Assembly (NCBI GenBank): GCA_048268005.1
Contig: JBLWWJ010000002.1
Location: 868,001 to 932,000 of the forward strand
DNA from: Ancylomarina sp048268005
Lineage (GTDB): Bacteria > Bacteroidota > Bacteroidia > Bacteroidales > Marinifilaceae
Reading direction: 5' to 3'
Length of the DNA: 64,000 nt
The notes under the pieces are model-generated. The model ran no database searches. It saw nothing but the letters and a program-made list of their open reading frames with translations, and was not told the origin of the DNA. Of the stretch, positions 35,916-45,487 are shown piece by piece (the first letter of the stretch is position 1; each line of letters opens with the position of its first letter). The translations under genes were made by a program, and so were the position numbers.

Positions 35916-36800
35916 ATGACTAAAAATTTACTATTGGTGTTATTTGCACTTATATGTCTAAATGTTAGTGCACAAGAAACTCAGGACACAAGCTATTGGA
36001 AAAAAAGCGGTATGGTTTCATTATCCTTCTCCCAAACATCATTAACCAATTGGTCTGGTGGTGGTGATAATTCAGTTTCAACCAACGCGCTTTTGGATTT
36101 GCATGCTAATTACAATAAAGGAAAAAATAGTTGGGAAAACTCGTTGAGAACTGAGTATGGTTTAGTGAAACAAGGAGATCAAGGAGTAAGAAAGAGTATT
36201 GATAAAATCGATTTTATATCGAAGTATGGTTATAAAAATGGTGGACATTGGTTCTATACTGCCTTACTTGATTTTAAAACTCAGTTTGCTAAAGGTTACA
36301 ATTACAGTAATACAGAAGGTGTTGATGATGTAATGGTGTCGAAATTTATGGCTCCGGCTTACATTACCTTTTCTCTGGGTATGGATTATAAGCCCAATGA
36401 AATTTTCTCGGCTTATATCTCACCATTAACCAGTAAAATGACCTATGTGAATGATGATGATCTATCAGATGCAGGCGCTTTTGGTGTTGACGAAGGTGAT
36501 AAGTTCAGAGGAGAGTTTGGTGCTTTCTCGAAACTGGCTTTGAATAAAGATATTTTTGAGAATGTAAATTTGAAGAGTACTTTGGATTTGTTTACCAACT
36601 ATTCAGAGAATTTTGGGAATATTGATGTTACATGGGAATTGATGATTAACATGAAAATTAATAGCTTTATGACTGCAACAATTAATACTTCATTAGTGTA
36701 TGATGATGATGTTGATTACATTGATGAGAATGGTGCTTCAAAAGGGCCAAAGGTTCAATTTAAAGAAGTAATAGGAATCGGACTAGCGTATAAGTTCTAG
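35916..36800 (+). CDS. DUF3078 domain outer-membrane-type protein
   Basis: 294 residues: signal peptide at 1-19 (ends VSAQ), then a DUF3078 domain beginning WKKSGMVSLSFSQTSLTNWSGGGDNSVS, the family hallmark, with alternating strands and a C-terminal aromatic (GIGLAYKF) typical of outer-membrane beta-barrels. Function unknown; probably an outer membrane protein. Monocistronic with its own -7 element and a strong terminator. Confidence 0.87.
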   Translation: MTKNLLLVLFALICLNVSAQETQDTSYWKKSGMVSLSFSQTSLTNWSGGGDNSVSTNALLDLHANYNKGKNSWENSLRTEYGLVKQGDQGVRKSIDKIDFISKYGYKNGGHWFYTALLDFKTQFAKGYNYSNTEGVDDVMVSKFMAPAYITFSLGMDYKPNEIFSAYISPLTSKMTYVNDDDLSDAGAFGVDEGDKFRGEFGAFSKLALNKDIFENVNLKSTLDLFTNYSENFGNIDVTWELMINMKINSFMTATINTSLVYDDDVDYIDENGASKGPKVQFKEVIGIGLAYKF

Positions 36801-36822
36801 AATAGAGCTCCAAAATTATAGG

Positions 36823-36860
36823 AATGCCTCTTAAGTAATACTTAGGAGGCATTTTTTTTG
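36823..36860 (+). terminator. Intrinsic terminator after the DUF3078 gene
   Basis: Arms AATGCCTCTTAAG and CTTAGGAGGCATT (13 bp, one wobble) with a 5-base loop followed by a run of T. Confidence 0.9.
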
Positions 36861-36995
36861 AATTAGAATTCTTAATGGGTTGAAATAGATGTCTTAATAC
36901 TGTTTTTAGCTAATGCCTTTCAAATTAAAAAACATTGTAGTTCTTACTGTTAAGCTAGCTTAAAAATTGTATTTTCGGGATAAATTAGATTTACT

Positions 36996-39900
36996 ATGTC
37001 ATCATTGAATATATATCGAGCGTCAGCTGGATCAGGAAAAACTTATACCCTCACAAGAGAATATCTAAAGCTTGTTTTCGAAGAAGCTTTAAACTACCGC
37101 AGCATTTTAGCCGTTACCTTTACCAATAAGGCGACTGATGAAATGAAATCACGAATACTGAAGGAAATCTATATTCTTTCAAAAGGTGATAAGTCGCCCT
37201 ATGCCGAAGAATTAATGGAGCTTAATAAGCTTGATGCAAAAACTTTGCAGATTAAGGCAAAAGAAATTCTAAACCGCTTACTTCACGATTATAGCCGATT
37301 TTCAGTCACTACAATCGATAGTTTCTTTCAAAAGGTTGTTCGATCCTTTACCAGAGAAATTGGTCTGCAAATGGGCTTTAATATTGAGCTTGATCAACGT
37401 AAGGTTCTAAATGATGTGGTCGATCTCTTGTTTCTCGATGTGGATGAAGATGCGCAGTTGCGCTCCTGGTTATCAGACTTTGCGGAGTCGAAGATAAAAG
37501 AGGGGAAAACATGGAATTTTAAGAATGATATTCTTGAAGTTGGTACTGAGGTTTTTAAAGAAGATTATATGAATTTCGATCAGGTTTTGATTGAAAAGCT
37601 ATCTGATAAGAATTTCTTGAATGCTTATAGAAAAGCATTAAAACAAATTAAGGATGACTTTGAGAATACATTAAAAGAAATTGGCACCAGAGCTGTAAAC
37701 TTAATTGAAAATCAGGGTTTAAGTGTTGCCGATTTTGCATACGGAAAATCGGGTTTCGCAAATTACTTTTATAAACTACAGGCTGGTGATATGGCAGAGC
37801 CAGGAGCCAGAGTTTTAGCGGCCATTGATAATCCCGATAAATGGACGACTGCTAAAGCGAGTGCTGATATAAAATCGGCGGTTTCAACACTATATTCATC
37901 TGGCTTAGGTGATTTACTTAAGAATGCAGTTGAGTTCTTTAATAATGAATGCCACCTGTATTTTTCTACAGATAAAACCCTGAAGTATATTTATACGCTG
38001 GGAATTTTAACCGATATATCAAAAAAGATTAAGTCTTTTACCGAGGACGAAAATTTGTTTCTATTATCAGATGCCTCTCGCTTGCTTCGTAGCATTATTG
38101 GCACCAATGATACCCCTTTTGTTTATGAAAAAATAGGGAATGTGTATAAGCATTTCATGATTGATGAGTTTCAGGATACTTCTTCCATGCAGTGGGATAA
38201 TTTCCGCCCCTTAGTTAGTAATTCATTGGCTGAGGACAATCGTTCTTTGGTTGTGGGAGATGTGAAACAGTCGATTTATCGTTGGCGAAATGGTGATTGG
38301 AAATTATTGGCTGAGCAATTAGATGTTGACTTTAAAGATCAGGGCGTAGAAGGGTTGACTTTGGATAAGAACTGGCGAAGCTCGAAAAATGTTATCAATT
38401 TTAATAATGCACTTTATGCACTGGCCTCTCAGGCTTTACAAAACGATTACAATAACGATATCCCTAAGGGATTGGAAGATAAACTGAGCGTTGAACAAGC
38501 GCGAATACTTAATGCCTACTCTGATGTTTATCAGGATTATCCAGGAGGAGAAGATAAGTGCCCAGGCTATGTGAAAGCCAATATGCTTGAAGTTGAAAAA
38601 GGCGAGAAGTGGATTGAGCGTGTTTTAGAATTATTACCGACTCAAATAGAGGAGATTCAAGCTAAAGGGTATAAAGCTGGTGATATGGCAATTCTGGTTC
38701 GTAATGGGCGAGAAGGGGCTATGATTGCCAATAAGTTGATGGCCTATAGGAATTCTGATTCTGCCATTGATGGTATCAATTATAACGTGATTTCGAACGA
38801 ATCACTCTATCTTAAGAATTCTTCGGTTATTAGTTTTTTATCTCACTTGTTAAGGTATTTTATTTATCCTGATGATAAAATCAATTTAGCTTATTTGCTT
38901 CAGGAGTATGCTTTGTATTTAAGAGAAACTCATCCCGATAATCTGGATGATATATTTGCACAAAGTGAAGATTCTGAAGATATATTTAAAGGATTGTTCC
39001 CAACTGCATTCACCGAAAATATTTCCTTGTTAAAGCGACAAGCTCTTTTCGATTTGGTAGAACAGTTGATCGATATTTTTGAATTAAATAAACGCTCAAC
39101 CGATTTTCCTTACCTGGAGGCTTATCAGGATTTGGTTCTTGGCTTTTCACGCAGTGATGCACCCGATTTGAACTCCTTTGTTGACTATTGGGAAGAACGA
39201 AAAGATAAGGAAGTGATCTCTGTTTCAGATCATCAGGATGCCATACGAATTCTAACCATTCATAAATCGAAAGGTTTGGAATTTAAGGCTGTTCTGTTAC
39301 CTTTTTGTGATTGGGATTTGGATGATGTAAAGCACACAAAGATACTCTGGTGTCAACCCGAATTGGAAGGTTTTAATAGCATCGATGTCCTGCCAATTCG
39401 TTACGGATCAGACTTAAAACAAACCATTTATTATAAAGAATACTTTACTGAAAAGCTCCAGGCCTATATCGATAACCTGAATTTGCTTTATGTTGCTACA
39501 ACGCGAGCTGAAGAAATCTTAATTACCTACTCGCCTTTACCAACGAATGACAAGTTTTCTAAAGTGAGTCATCTCTTATTCCATATTTTTGAGAATGCAG
39601 GCAAGTATGCTTCTGATTTTGGAGGTAAAGAAATTATCAATTTGAATTCCAGTTGGGATGATGAGAATAAATGTTTTGAATTGGGACATTTAAAAGAAAT
39701 AGAAGGAAAGCAAGAGCATCAAGAGTTTGAGAAACTAATGACTGAATACCCGGCATCTATGCTTGATGACAGGTTGAAGTTGCGTTCTCATGCTGCAGAT
39801 TATTTCGATTTCTCCGAAGCGGCATCAATTGATAGTTTTGCACCGGTGAACAGGGGTAATATCTTGCATAGTTTGTTTCAGGATATTAAATATACGGATG

Positions 39901-40265
39901 GTGTTGAATCGGCAATAAGTAAGCTTAAATTTGAAGGTAAGTTAGATGACCTACAGGCTATAGAAGTAAAGGAAATGGTTGAAGATTTGTTTAATAAACC
40001 CCAAGTCGCTTCCTGGTTTTCTAAGGATTGGAAAGTCATCAATGAACGTGATATTCTGTTGGGAGAGGGCAATACTTTGCGTCCGGATAGAGTGATTGTA
40101 AAGGATGATCAAGCCATTGTGATTGATTATAAGTTTGGTAAGAAAAAGGAAAAGTCTCATATTCGTCAGGTTGATGCTTATAAAAAACTGCTTGAGAAAA
40201 TGAAATTTAAGCAGGTATCGGCCTTTATCCTTTATGGGAAGTTAGATGAAATTGTAGAAGTTTAA
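36996..40265 (+). CDS. AddA/RecB-like UvrD-family helicase with C-terminal PD-(D/E)XK nuclease
   Basis: 1089 residues. Walker A is RASAGSGKTYTLT (residues 8-20), motif Ia is AVTFTNKATDEM, Walker B is MIDEFQDTSS, motif III is VVGDVKQSIYRWR, motif V is LTIHKSKGLEF and motif VI is LLYVATTRAEE. The C-terminus holds a RecB-type nuclease: GNILHSLFQDI, RPDRVIV, IDYKFGK and a Gln-containing RQVDAY. This is the helicase-nuclease subunit of an AddAB-like double-strand break repair complex. The expected AddB-like partner is not next to it: a MORN lipoprotein follows after 21 bases. Confidence 0.92.
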   Translation: MSSLNIYRASAGSGKTYTLTREYLKLVFEEALNYRSILAVTFTNKATDEMKSRILKEIYILSKGDKSPYAEELMELNKLDAKTLQIKAKEILNRLLHDYSRFSVTTIDSFFQKVVRSFTREIGLQMGFNIELDQRKVLNDVVDLLFLDVDEDAQLRSWLSDFAESKIKEGKTWNFKNDILEVGTEVFKEDYMNFDQVLIEKLSDKNFLNAYRKALKQIKDDFENTLKEIGTRAVNLIENQGLSVADFAYGKSGFANYFYKLQAGDMAEPGARVLAAIDNPDKWTTAKASADIKSAVSTLYSSGLGDLLKNAVEFFNNECHLYFSTDKTLKYIYTLGILTDISKKIKSFTEDENLFLLSDASRLLRSIIGTNDTPFVYEKIGNVYKHFMIDEFQDTSSMQWDNFRPLVSNSLAEDNRSLVVGDVKQSIYRWRNGDWKLLAEQLDVDFKDQGVEGLTLDKNWRSSKNVINFNNALYALASQALQNDYNNDIPKGLEDKLSVEQARILNAYSDVYQDYPGGEDKCPGYVKANMLEVEKGEKWIERVLELLPTQIEEIQAKGYKAGDMAILVRNGREGAMIANKLMAYRNSDSAIDGINYNVISNESLYLKNSSVISFLSHLLRYFIYPDDKINLAYLLQEYALYLRETHPDNLDDIFAQSEDSEDIFKGLFPTAFTENISLLKRQALFDLVEQLIDIFELNKRSTDFPYLEAYQDLVLGFSRSDAPDLNSFVDYWEERKDKEVISVSDHQDAIRILTIHKSKGLEFKAVLLPFCDWDLDDVKHTKILWCQPELEGFNSIDVLPIRYGSDLKQTIYYKEYFTEKLQAYIDNLNLLYVATTRAEEILITYSPLPTNDKFSKVSHLLFHIFENAGKYASDFGGKEIINLNSSWDDENKCFELGHLKEIEGKQEHQEFEKLMTEYPASMLDDRLKLRSHAADYFDFSEAASIDSFAPVNRGNILHSLFQDIKYTDGVESAISKLKFEGKLDDLQAIEVKEMVEDLFNKPQVASWFSKDWKVINERDILLGEGNTLRPDRVIVKDDQAIVIDYKFGKKKEKSHIRQVDAYKKLLEKMKFKQVSAFILYGKLDEIVEV

Positions 40266-40286
40266 ATACTATATAAAGCTTAAAAA

Positions 40287-41078
40287 ATGAAATATACTTT
40301 ACTCGTATTATCCATATTTACTTTGTCTTCATGTAACTTCATCATGGAGAAGTTTTCTAAAAAAGACGATGTTGTTGAGCAATCGTTTACTATTGATTCC
40401 AGTTCAACTGATTCAAAGTCTTTAAATGGCGAAGTGAGATATAAATTTCCCAGTGGAAAATTGAGATCTATTGTCAACTATAAGAATAATAAGAAAATAG
40501 GCACTAGCCATTCTTTTTACGAAACCGGAGAGAAACAATATGAGATTCCTTATGTTGATGGGAAAAAGCATGGCGTGGTTAAGTGGTTTTATAAGAGCGG
40601 TAAGTTGTATAGAGCTACGACCTACAAGAAGGGATTAAAATCTGGACCACAGAAAAAATATTGGGAAAGTGGTAAAATAAAATCCGAGATGGATTATGTG
40701 GACAATATGATGTGTACCGGATTGAGAGAATTTACTAATACTGGGAAACAAAAAACGAAACCTCAAATTCGTGTAAAGCAGATTAACCTGCTGAGACAGT
40801 CTAATATGTATCATTTGGAATTGAGTGTAGATAAGAAATACAGAGGCGTTCAGTTTTATATAGGGGAACTGGAAAATGGAAAGTGTCTTCCGGTAAAAGT
40901 GAATTCATTCTTGAGTGAGCTGGAAACAAAAAAAGGCAAAGCTATTTTTAAGTTTAGCATTCCAAAAGGGAATAGTATCGATCGTGAAATCCCAATTGTT
41001 GCTGTAGTAAAGACGCCCTACCAAAATAATTATGTCCTTAGGACTACGGCAAAGGTTAGTGTAAGAAATCCCAACTAG
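40287..41078 (+). CDS. MORN-repeat (YwqK-like) lipoprotein
   Basis: 263 residues with a lipoprotein signal (LSIFTLSSC, Cys16). Residues ~45-150 contain MORN-like repeats (GEVRYKFPSGKLRS, GEKQYEIPYVDGKKHGV, YKSGKLYRATTYKKGLKSG) of the kind annotated as YwqK antitoxin-like. The C-terminal ~110 residues look like a separate beta-rich domain. The toxin-antitoxin label of the family is loose and no toxin gene is present; a cell-surface role is more likely. It follows the helicase gene after 21 bases and may share its transcript. Confidence 0.78.
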   Translation: MKYTLLVLSIFTLSSCNFIMEKFSKKDDVVEQSFTIDSSSTDSKSLNGEVRYKFPSGKLRSIVNYKNNKKIGTSHSFYETGEKQYEIPYVDGKKHGVVKWFYKSGKLYRATTYKKGLKSGPQKKYWESGKIKSEMDYVDNMMCTGLREFTNTGKQKTKPQIRVKQINLLRQSNMYHLELSVDKKYRGVQFYIGELENGKCLPVKVNSFLSELETKKGKAIFKFSIPKGNSIDREIPIVAVVKTPYQNNYVLRTTAKVSVRNPN

Positions 41079-41542
41079 ATTTTTTAGTTATTTTTTACAT
41101 TTATCAACGCCTTGAAGGTGTTTTTGATTCATTAAAGTCAAGTGTATTAAGTACTTTCTGCGAAAAGGACTGAAATGCAAATAGAGTTATTCAAAAGATA
41201 ATAATCCCCTAATCCGATAGTGATTATGGGATTTTTTATGCTTTGTCAATCACTTATTTAATGAAGGAGGTGGAGCTTAATGGTCCATTTTTAAGGTTTT
41301 GACGTACTTGACAGTATGAATCTTAAGCGAAAATTGATATATTAGAAAGAACTTTAGTAGATAATAAATAAGCTTATTATCATAATAAGTTCGCAATCCT
41401 TCCCTATGGGCTGTATTGTGTGCCTTGCAATTTTTAAAAGACATGCAATAGTGCATATCTTAACCCCTAAACAGCGACTCAGCTGAATCACAAAATAAAA
41501 ATGCGCAATGGATTTAAGATGATACATCTAAAACGATATCCT
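41079..41542. other. 464-bp intergenic region
   Basis: Contains a probable terminator at 41203-41237. The rest, up to the TPR kinase gene, shows no gene or consensus promoter that I can support. Confidence 0.45.
41203..41237 (+). terminator. Probable intrinsic terminator
   Basis: Arms AATCCCCTAAT and ATTATGGGATT (10 of 11 paired) with a 9-base loop, followed by a run of T. It lies 125 bases after the MORN lipoprotein gene. Confidence 0.75.
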
Positions 41543-43693
41543 ATGAAAAATAAATATATTATACTCTTGGTTTGTTTTCTCTTACTATCTGTAAAATATA
41601 CCGTTTCGCAAAACAAGAAATTAGATAGTCTTTTAAATCAACTTAACCACCTGCCCAACGATACCAATAAAGTTAATTTGCTTCATGACATCGTGTTGGG
41701 CTACTATCATTTATCTGAATTCGACAGTGCTGCAGTTTATGCCGGCAAACGACTAGATTTGTCTGAAAAGTTGAACGACCCCAAAGGAAAACAACTGTCA
41801 CACTTTCAGTATGCTTATATTTATTATCGAAAATCGTTTTATGAAACAGCTATCTATCATGCCAATAAATCATTGGAAATATGCAGAAGCAGAAAGGATA
41901 GAAGGTTTGAAGCAGAGAGTTTGAATATTCTTGGTATTACCTATAAAAACACAGGTGATTATGATAGATCTCTAAAGTTATTTTTTGAAGCACTAAAAAT
42001 TTGGGAAGCTCTTGACAAGAAAGAGAAACAAGTTATTGTTTTAAATAATATAGGGCTTTCATATTATTATATGGAAAAATATGAAACGGCATTAGAGTAT
42101 TATCTAAGATGTTACGACATATGCCAGGAAATTGATTATACTAATGGGAAGTCCTTGTATTATAGTAACTGTGGCTTGTTATTTTACAAACAAAAAGAAT
42201 ACGATAAGGCTCTTGAATATTACAATAAATCTTTAGAAATAGAGATTCAGCAAGATGATAAATATGGCATACCTATATGCTACTCAAATATTGGTGATAT
42301 ATATAAGTCTCAAAACCAATTTAAAAGAGCATTGGGATATCACAATAAAGCACTTAAAATAAGAACGAAGTATGCTGATGTTTTTGGAATAGCAAATTCA
42401 TATTTGAACATAGGTGAACTTTACTACTTGCAAAAGGACTATCAACGATCTAATGACTACCTGAAAAAATGTATAGCTAAATCCAAAGAAATTAATGCCC
42501 TGAATATTATAAAAGAAGCATATAGTCTGCTTTCTGAAAATTATTATCATCAGAAAGACTACCTTAATGCATATGAAAATCAAAAGCTCCATAAGCAAGC
42601 ATACGACAGTATTTTTTCGATTGAAAACAATAAACAAATACTGGAATTGCAGACAAAATATGAAGCAGAAAAAAAAGAAGCTGAGAATAGGATACTCATA
42701 GAAACACAGAGAAAAGATAGAGAAGTAATTGCCCGGAAAAAAGCGGAAATCAAGAGCCAGTACCTTATCATTTTTTGCATTATCATTATTCTTTCATTTG
42801 TTTTCGTTTTTGCCTATTACTTATATCGCGCAAACAAACGAAAGGGAAGAACAAATTATAAACTTAGCAGACAGAATATTGAGATAAGAAAACAAAAAGC
42901 AAAAATTGAAGTTCAGCAAAGTTTGTTAAAAGATTCAGAAGAATTATTAAAAAAGCAGAATGTTGAGTTGCAAAATAGTAATGCGACCAAAGACAGATTT
43001 TTCTCAATAATCGCACACGATTTAAGAGCCCCGTTTAATTCATTACTTTGTTTTATAGGACTGTTATCTGAAAAAGAGTATGATGAAAACAATCAGGAGG
43101 AAAAAGAGGAATTTATAGGCATGTTAGATGCCACAGTGAAAAACACCTATAAATTGCTTGAGAATTTACTCTTATGGTCGCGCTCGCAAAGAGGAGCTAT
43201 TGATTATAATCCGGAAACAATAAACTTATATCAATTGTCAGATGGTGTTATTCAGATGCTTAGTTCTAATGCAAATCTTAAATCCATTAAAATGTCGAAT
43301 CAGATTTCAGATGATATCTTAATTGATGCAGACATTAATATTTTCACAACCATCCTTAGAAATTTAATCTCAAATGCTATCAAATTCACTCCAAAAGGGG
43401 GTGAGATAGTCATTGGTAACAAGACTAAAACGAACACTGATCGAGTTAAATATATAGAAATATTCGTGATAGATAATGGTATTGGTATCTCTGAAGAGAC
43501 CCTTAGAGATTTATTTAAGATTGATAAAAACACCTCACAAAGGGGAACTGAAGATGAAGCCGGAAGTGGTTTAGGATTAGTCTTGTGTAAGGAACTGATT
43601 GAATTACACAATGGAAAAATTGAGGTTGAGAGTCAACTTCAAAAAGGGAGTAAATTTACATTGAGCTTACCGGTTAAAAATTCATTAAACTAA
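41543..43693 (+). CDS. TPR-domain sensor histidine kinase
   Basis: About 716 residues from ATG 41543, chosen because it opens into a signal peptide (MKNKYIILLVCFLLLSV); an upstream ATG at 41501 adds 14 residues. Six or more TPR repeats span ~40-340 (ALEYYLRCYDICQEI, ALGYHNKALKIRTKY), followed by a coiled coil, a membrane helix (~410-430), a second coiled coil, a HisKA domain with His492 in IIAHDLRAPFNS and a HATPase_c domain (DNGIGIS, GSGLGLVLCKELIELHNG). The TPR part is periplasmic. No response regulator is adjacent, so it is an orphan. Such kinases are common in Bacteroidota and their ligands are mostly unknown. Confidence 0.9.
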   Translation: MKNKYIILLVCFLLLSVKYTVSQNKKLDSLLNQLNHLPNDTNKVNLLHDIVLGYYHLSEFDSAAVYAGKRLDLSEKLNDPKGKQLSHFQYAYIYYRKSFYETAIYHANKSLEICRSRKDRRFEAESLNILGITYKNTGDYDRSLKLFFEALKIWEALDKKEKQVIVLNNIGLSYYYMEKYETALEYYLRCYDICQEIDYTNGKSLYYSNCGLLFYKQKEYDKALEYYNKSLEIEIQQDDKYGIPICYSNIGDIYKSQNQFKRALGYHNKALKIRTKYADVFGIANSYLNIGELYYLQKDYQRSNDYLKKCIAKSKEINALNIIKEAYSLLSENYYHQKDYLNAYENQKLHKQAYDSIFSIENNKQILELQTKYEAEKKEAENRILIETQRKDREVIARKKAEIKSQYLIIFCIIIILSFVFVFAYYLYRANKRKGRTNYKLSRQNIEIRKQKAKIEVQQSLLKDSEELLKKQNVELQNSNATKDRFFSIIAHDLRAPFNSLLCFIGLLSEKEYDENNQEEKEEFIGMLDATVKNTYKLLENLLLWSRSQRGAIDYNPETINLYQLSDGVIQMLSSNANLKSIKMSNQISDDILIDADINIFTTILRNLISNAIKFTPKGGEIVIGNKTKTNTDRVKYIEIFVIDNGIGISEETLRDLFKIDKNTSQRGTEDEAGSGLGLVLCKELIELHNGKIEVESQLQKGSKFTLSLPVKNSLN

Positions 43694-44122
43694 ATAAATA
43701 TCGTAATACTTTGTGTGCTTAACTTGGAATTAGACTTAGGTCAGATCATTCTTTAATCTGATACGCTATTTTATTTTGCCAATAATAACTTTAAGCGATA
43801 TTGGCTTTATATTCAAAGATGAGAACCCGAATAAGGCGAAAATCTATGGTTTAATCTATTGCTTTAGGATATAAATAGATCCGGTATTTAATCGAATGAG
43901 GGATTTTTGTTTTAGATTTGTACCGTCTTTTTATTGAGATTAAGTTTGATAAGAAGATGAGCGAATTGCTATTGGCTGCAGTGTTCGGGTCCTAATGAAA
44001 TCACAGAAGACTCTGAACATTGGTAAATTTATAAAGTCAGTATCTTTACGCTCTGTTTCTAATCATTTTTTATGATTAGATTTAAGGAAGAAAATCATAT
44101 AAGAATAAATAAAAGAGTAAGC
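43694..44122. other. 429-bp region before the nucleoid-associated protein gene
   Basis: Holds a weak hairpin near 43780-43810 (CCAATA and TATTGG arms) and a -7-like TAGATTTG at 43913-43920, about 200 bases before the start at 44123. No gene is seen. Confidence 0.4.
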
Positions 44123-45169
44123 ATGTTTAATTTCGATGATATAAATCTGGACCGAATAGTGGTTCATAATGTAGGTAATAAACATCACGAGGAGACTTTG
44201 AAACTTTCAAAGCAAGGTATAGAGCTGGAAGATGATGATGTTAGAGATATTCTATTGAAATATTTTTTATCGGCTTTTAATAAGGAAGAGTTCTACAATT
44301 TTCAGCACGAAGAAGGATTAGACATGAATGAGGTATATAGTTATGCTTCTGAATTCTTTGAAGAGAATGAAAGCTTTTACGATCAATCTGTAAATATTGC
44401 CATGCACCTTTACGATAAATCAAACCATCCAAATATTAAAGGTGGTGAGTTTTACTTGGTTGCATTCTCTGGTTGCATTGTCGATGGTGAGGTTTGTGAT
44501 GCTTTAGGTATTTTCAAATCAGAGAATAAAGATACTTTCCTTAAGGTTTATCAGAATCAGGAAAACTTCGAGTTAGGTTGTGAAAGTGGTATCAATATCA
44601 AGAAATTAGATAAAGGTTGTCTTATTTTCAATACGGAAAAGGAAAATGGCTACAAGGTTTGTATCGTTGATAAAACCAACAAGAACAACGAAGCAATCTA
44701 TTGGAAAGAGGATTTCCTAAACCTTAAACTTCGCGAAGATGATTTCTACCATACTCAGAATTATCTTGAGATGTGTAAAGGTTTTATTGGAGAAGTTTAC
44801 AACGACGAGAACGAAGTTGCCAAGGCAGATCAGATTGATTTAATGAACAAATCCATTAACTTTTTTAAGGATAAAAAAGAGTTTAACGAGGATATGTTTA
44901 AGCAAGAAGTGATTGAGCAGCCTGAGGTGATGAATGCTTTTGACGAATACAAGAGCTATTACCAAGGTGAGCACGATAGCGATATCAATGCAGACTTTAG
45001 CATTAATAAGGATGCCGTAAAAGGTGAGCAACGATTCTTTAAGCAAGTTTTGAAATTAGATAAAAACTTTCATGTTTATATCCACGGACAACGCAAGTTC
45101 TTAGAGAAAGGATTTGATGCAGCTCGCGATATGAGTTTCTACAAGCTGTTCTTTAGAGAAGAGAATTAG
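44123..45169 (+). CDS. 37-kDa nucleoid-associated protein (NdpA/YejK-like)
   Basis: About 348 residues from ATG 44123 (MFNFDDINLDRIVVHNVGNK), which matches the family start; the longer frame from 44072 adds 17 basic residues. The body matches the NA37/YejK layout, including FYLVAFSGCIVDGEVCDALGIFK and the C-terminal KVYIHG-like motif (FHVYIHGQRKFLEKG). The family binds the nucleoid; the molecular role is unclear. Monocistronic with a strong terminator. Confidence 0.88.
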   Translation: MFNFDDINLDRIVVHNVGNKHHEETLKLSKQGIELEDDDVRDILLKYFLSAFNKEEFYNFQHEEGLDMNEVYSYASEFFEENESFYDQSVNIAMHLYDKSNHPNIKGGEFYLVAFSGCIVDGEVCDALGIFKSENKDTFLKVYQNQENFELGCESGINIKKLDKGCLIFNTEKENGYKVCIVDKTNKNNEAIYWKEDFLNLKLREDDFYHTQNYLEMCKGFIGEVYNDENEVAKADQIDLMNKSINFFKDKKEFNEDMFKQEVIEQPEVMNAFDEYKSYYQGEHDSDINADFSINKDAVKGEQRFFKQVLKLDKNFHVYIHGQRKFLEKGFDAARDMSFYKLFFREEN

Positions 45170-45190
45170 CACTCAAAAACATTTCATAAG

Positions 45191-45224
45191 AAGCCAACAG
45201 AATTATTTTTCTGTTGGCTTTTTT
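45191..45224 (+). terminator. Intrinsic terminator of the nucleoid-associated protein gene
   Basis: Arms AAGCCAACAG and CTGTTGGCTT, a 10-bp perfect stem followed by a T run. Confidence 0.9.
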
Positions 45225-45397
45225 ATGCTTGAACCACTGCGTCTTGCTAGGTAAGCTCCCCATCTTTCCTTTTCTGGGAAAAACTATTTAATTCTCCCCT
45301 TTTAGGGGAACCCGAAGGCTCACGAACACATTAATTAATTTTATAATGTGAGTAAATCCCGGCAGGGAGAGGGGTGCATATTAATAAACAGAGAGCA

Positions 45398-45438
45398 TAA
45401 AAAAACCGTCTCCTTTGGGCAAAATCAAAGAAGACGGG
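45398..45438 (-). terminator. Intrinsic terminator of the psrABC-like operon
   Basis: Plus-strand arms CCGTCTCCTTTG and CAAAGAAGACGG (11 of 12 paired) preceded by a run of A, which is a T-tract for minus-strand transcription. It lies 50 bases beyond the psrC-like stop. Confidence 0.8.
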
Positions 45439-45487
45439 CTATTAGCAATAAAACATCAGACTCTTAGTCTAATCTTAACCTAAACCA

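Larger units (their letters stand above)
45170..45487. other. 318-bp convergent intergenic region with several short stem-loops
   Basis: Holds the terminator of the nucleoid-associated gene (45191-45224), then from about 45230 to 45380 a GC-richer stretch with small stem-loops: TTTCC/GGGAAA, TCCCC/GGGGA, CACATTA/TAATGTG and TCCC/GGGA. It ends at the minus-strand terminator of the sulfur reductase cluster (45398-45438). The stem-loop stretch looks like a dispersed intergenic repeat, with no coding frame. Confidence 0.5.

Noticed and set aside
40287..41078. Toxin-antitoxin locus based on the YwqK antitoxin-like label
   Set aside because: MORN repeats and a lipoprotein signal are visible, but there is no toxin gene and the family label is unreliable.
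45170..45487. Insertion sequence near the sulfur cluster
   Set aside because: No transposase frame and no clear terminal inverted repeats; kept only as a possible dispersed repeat.
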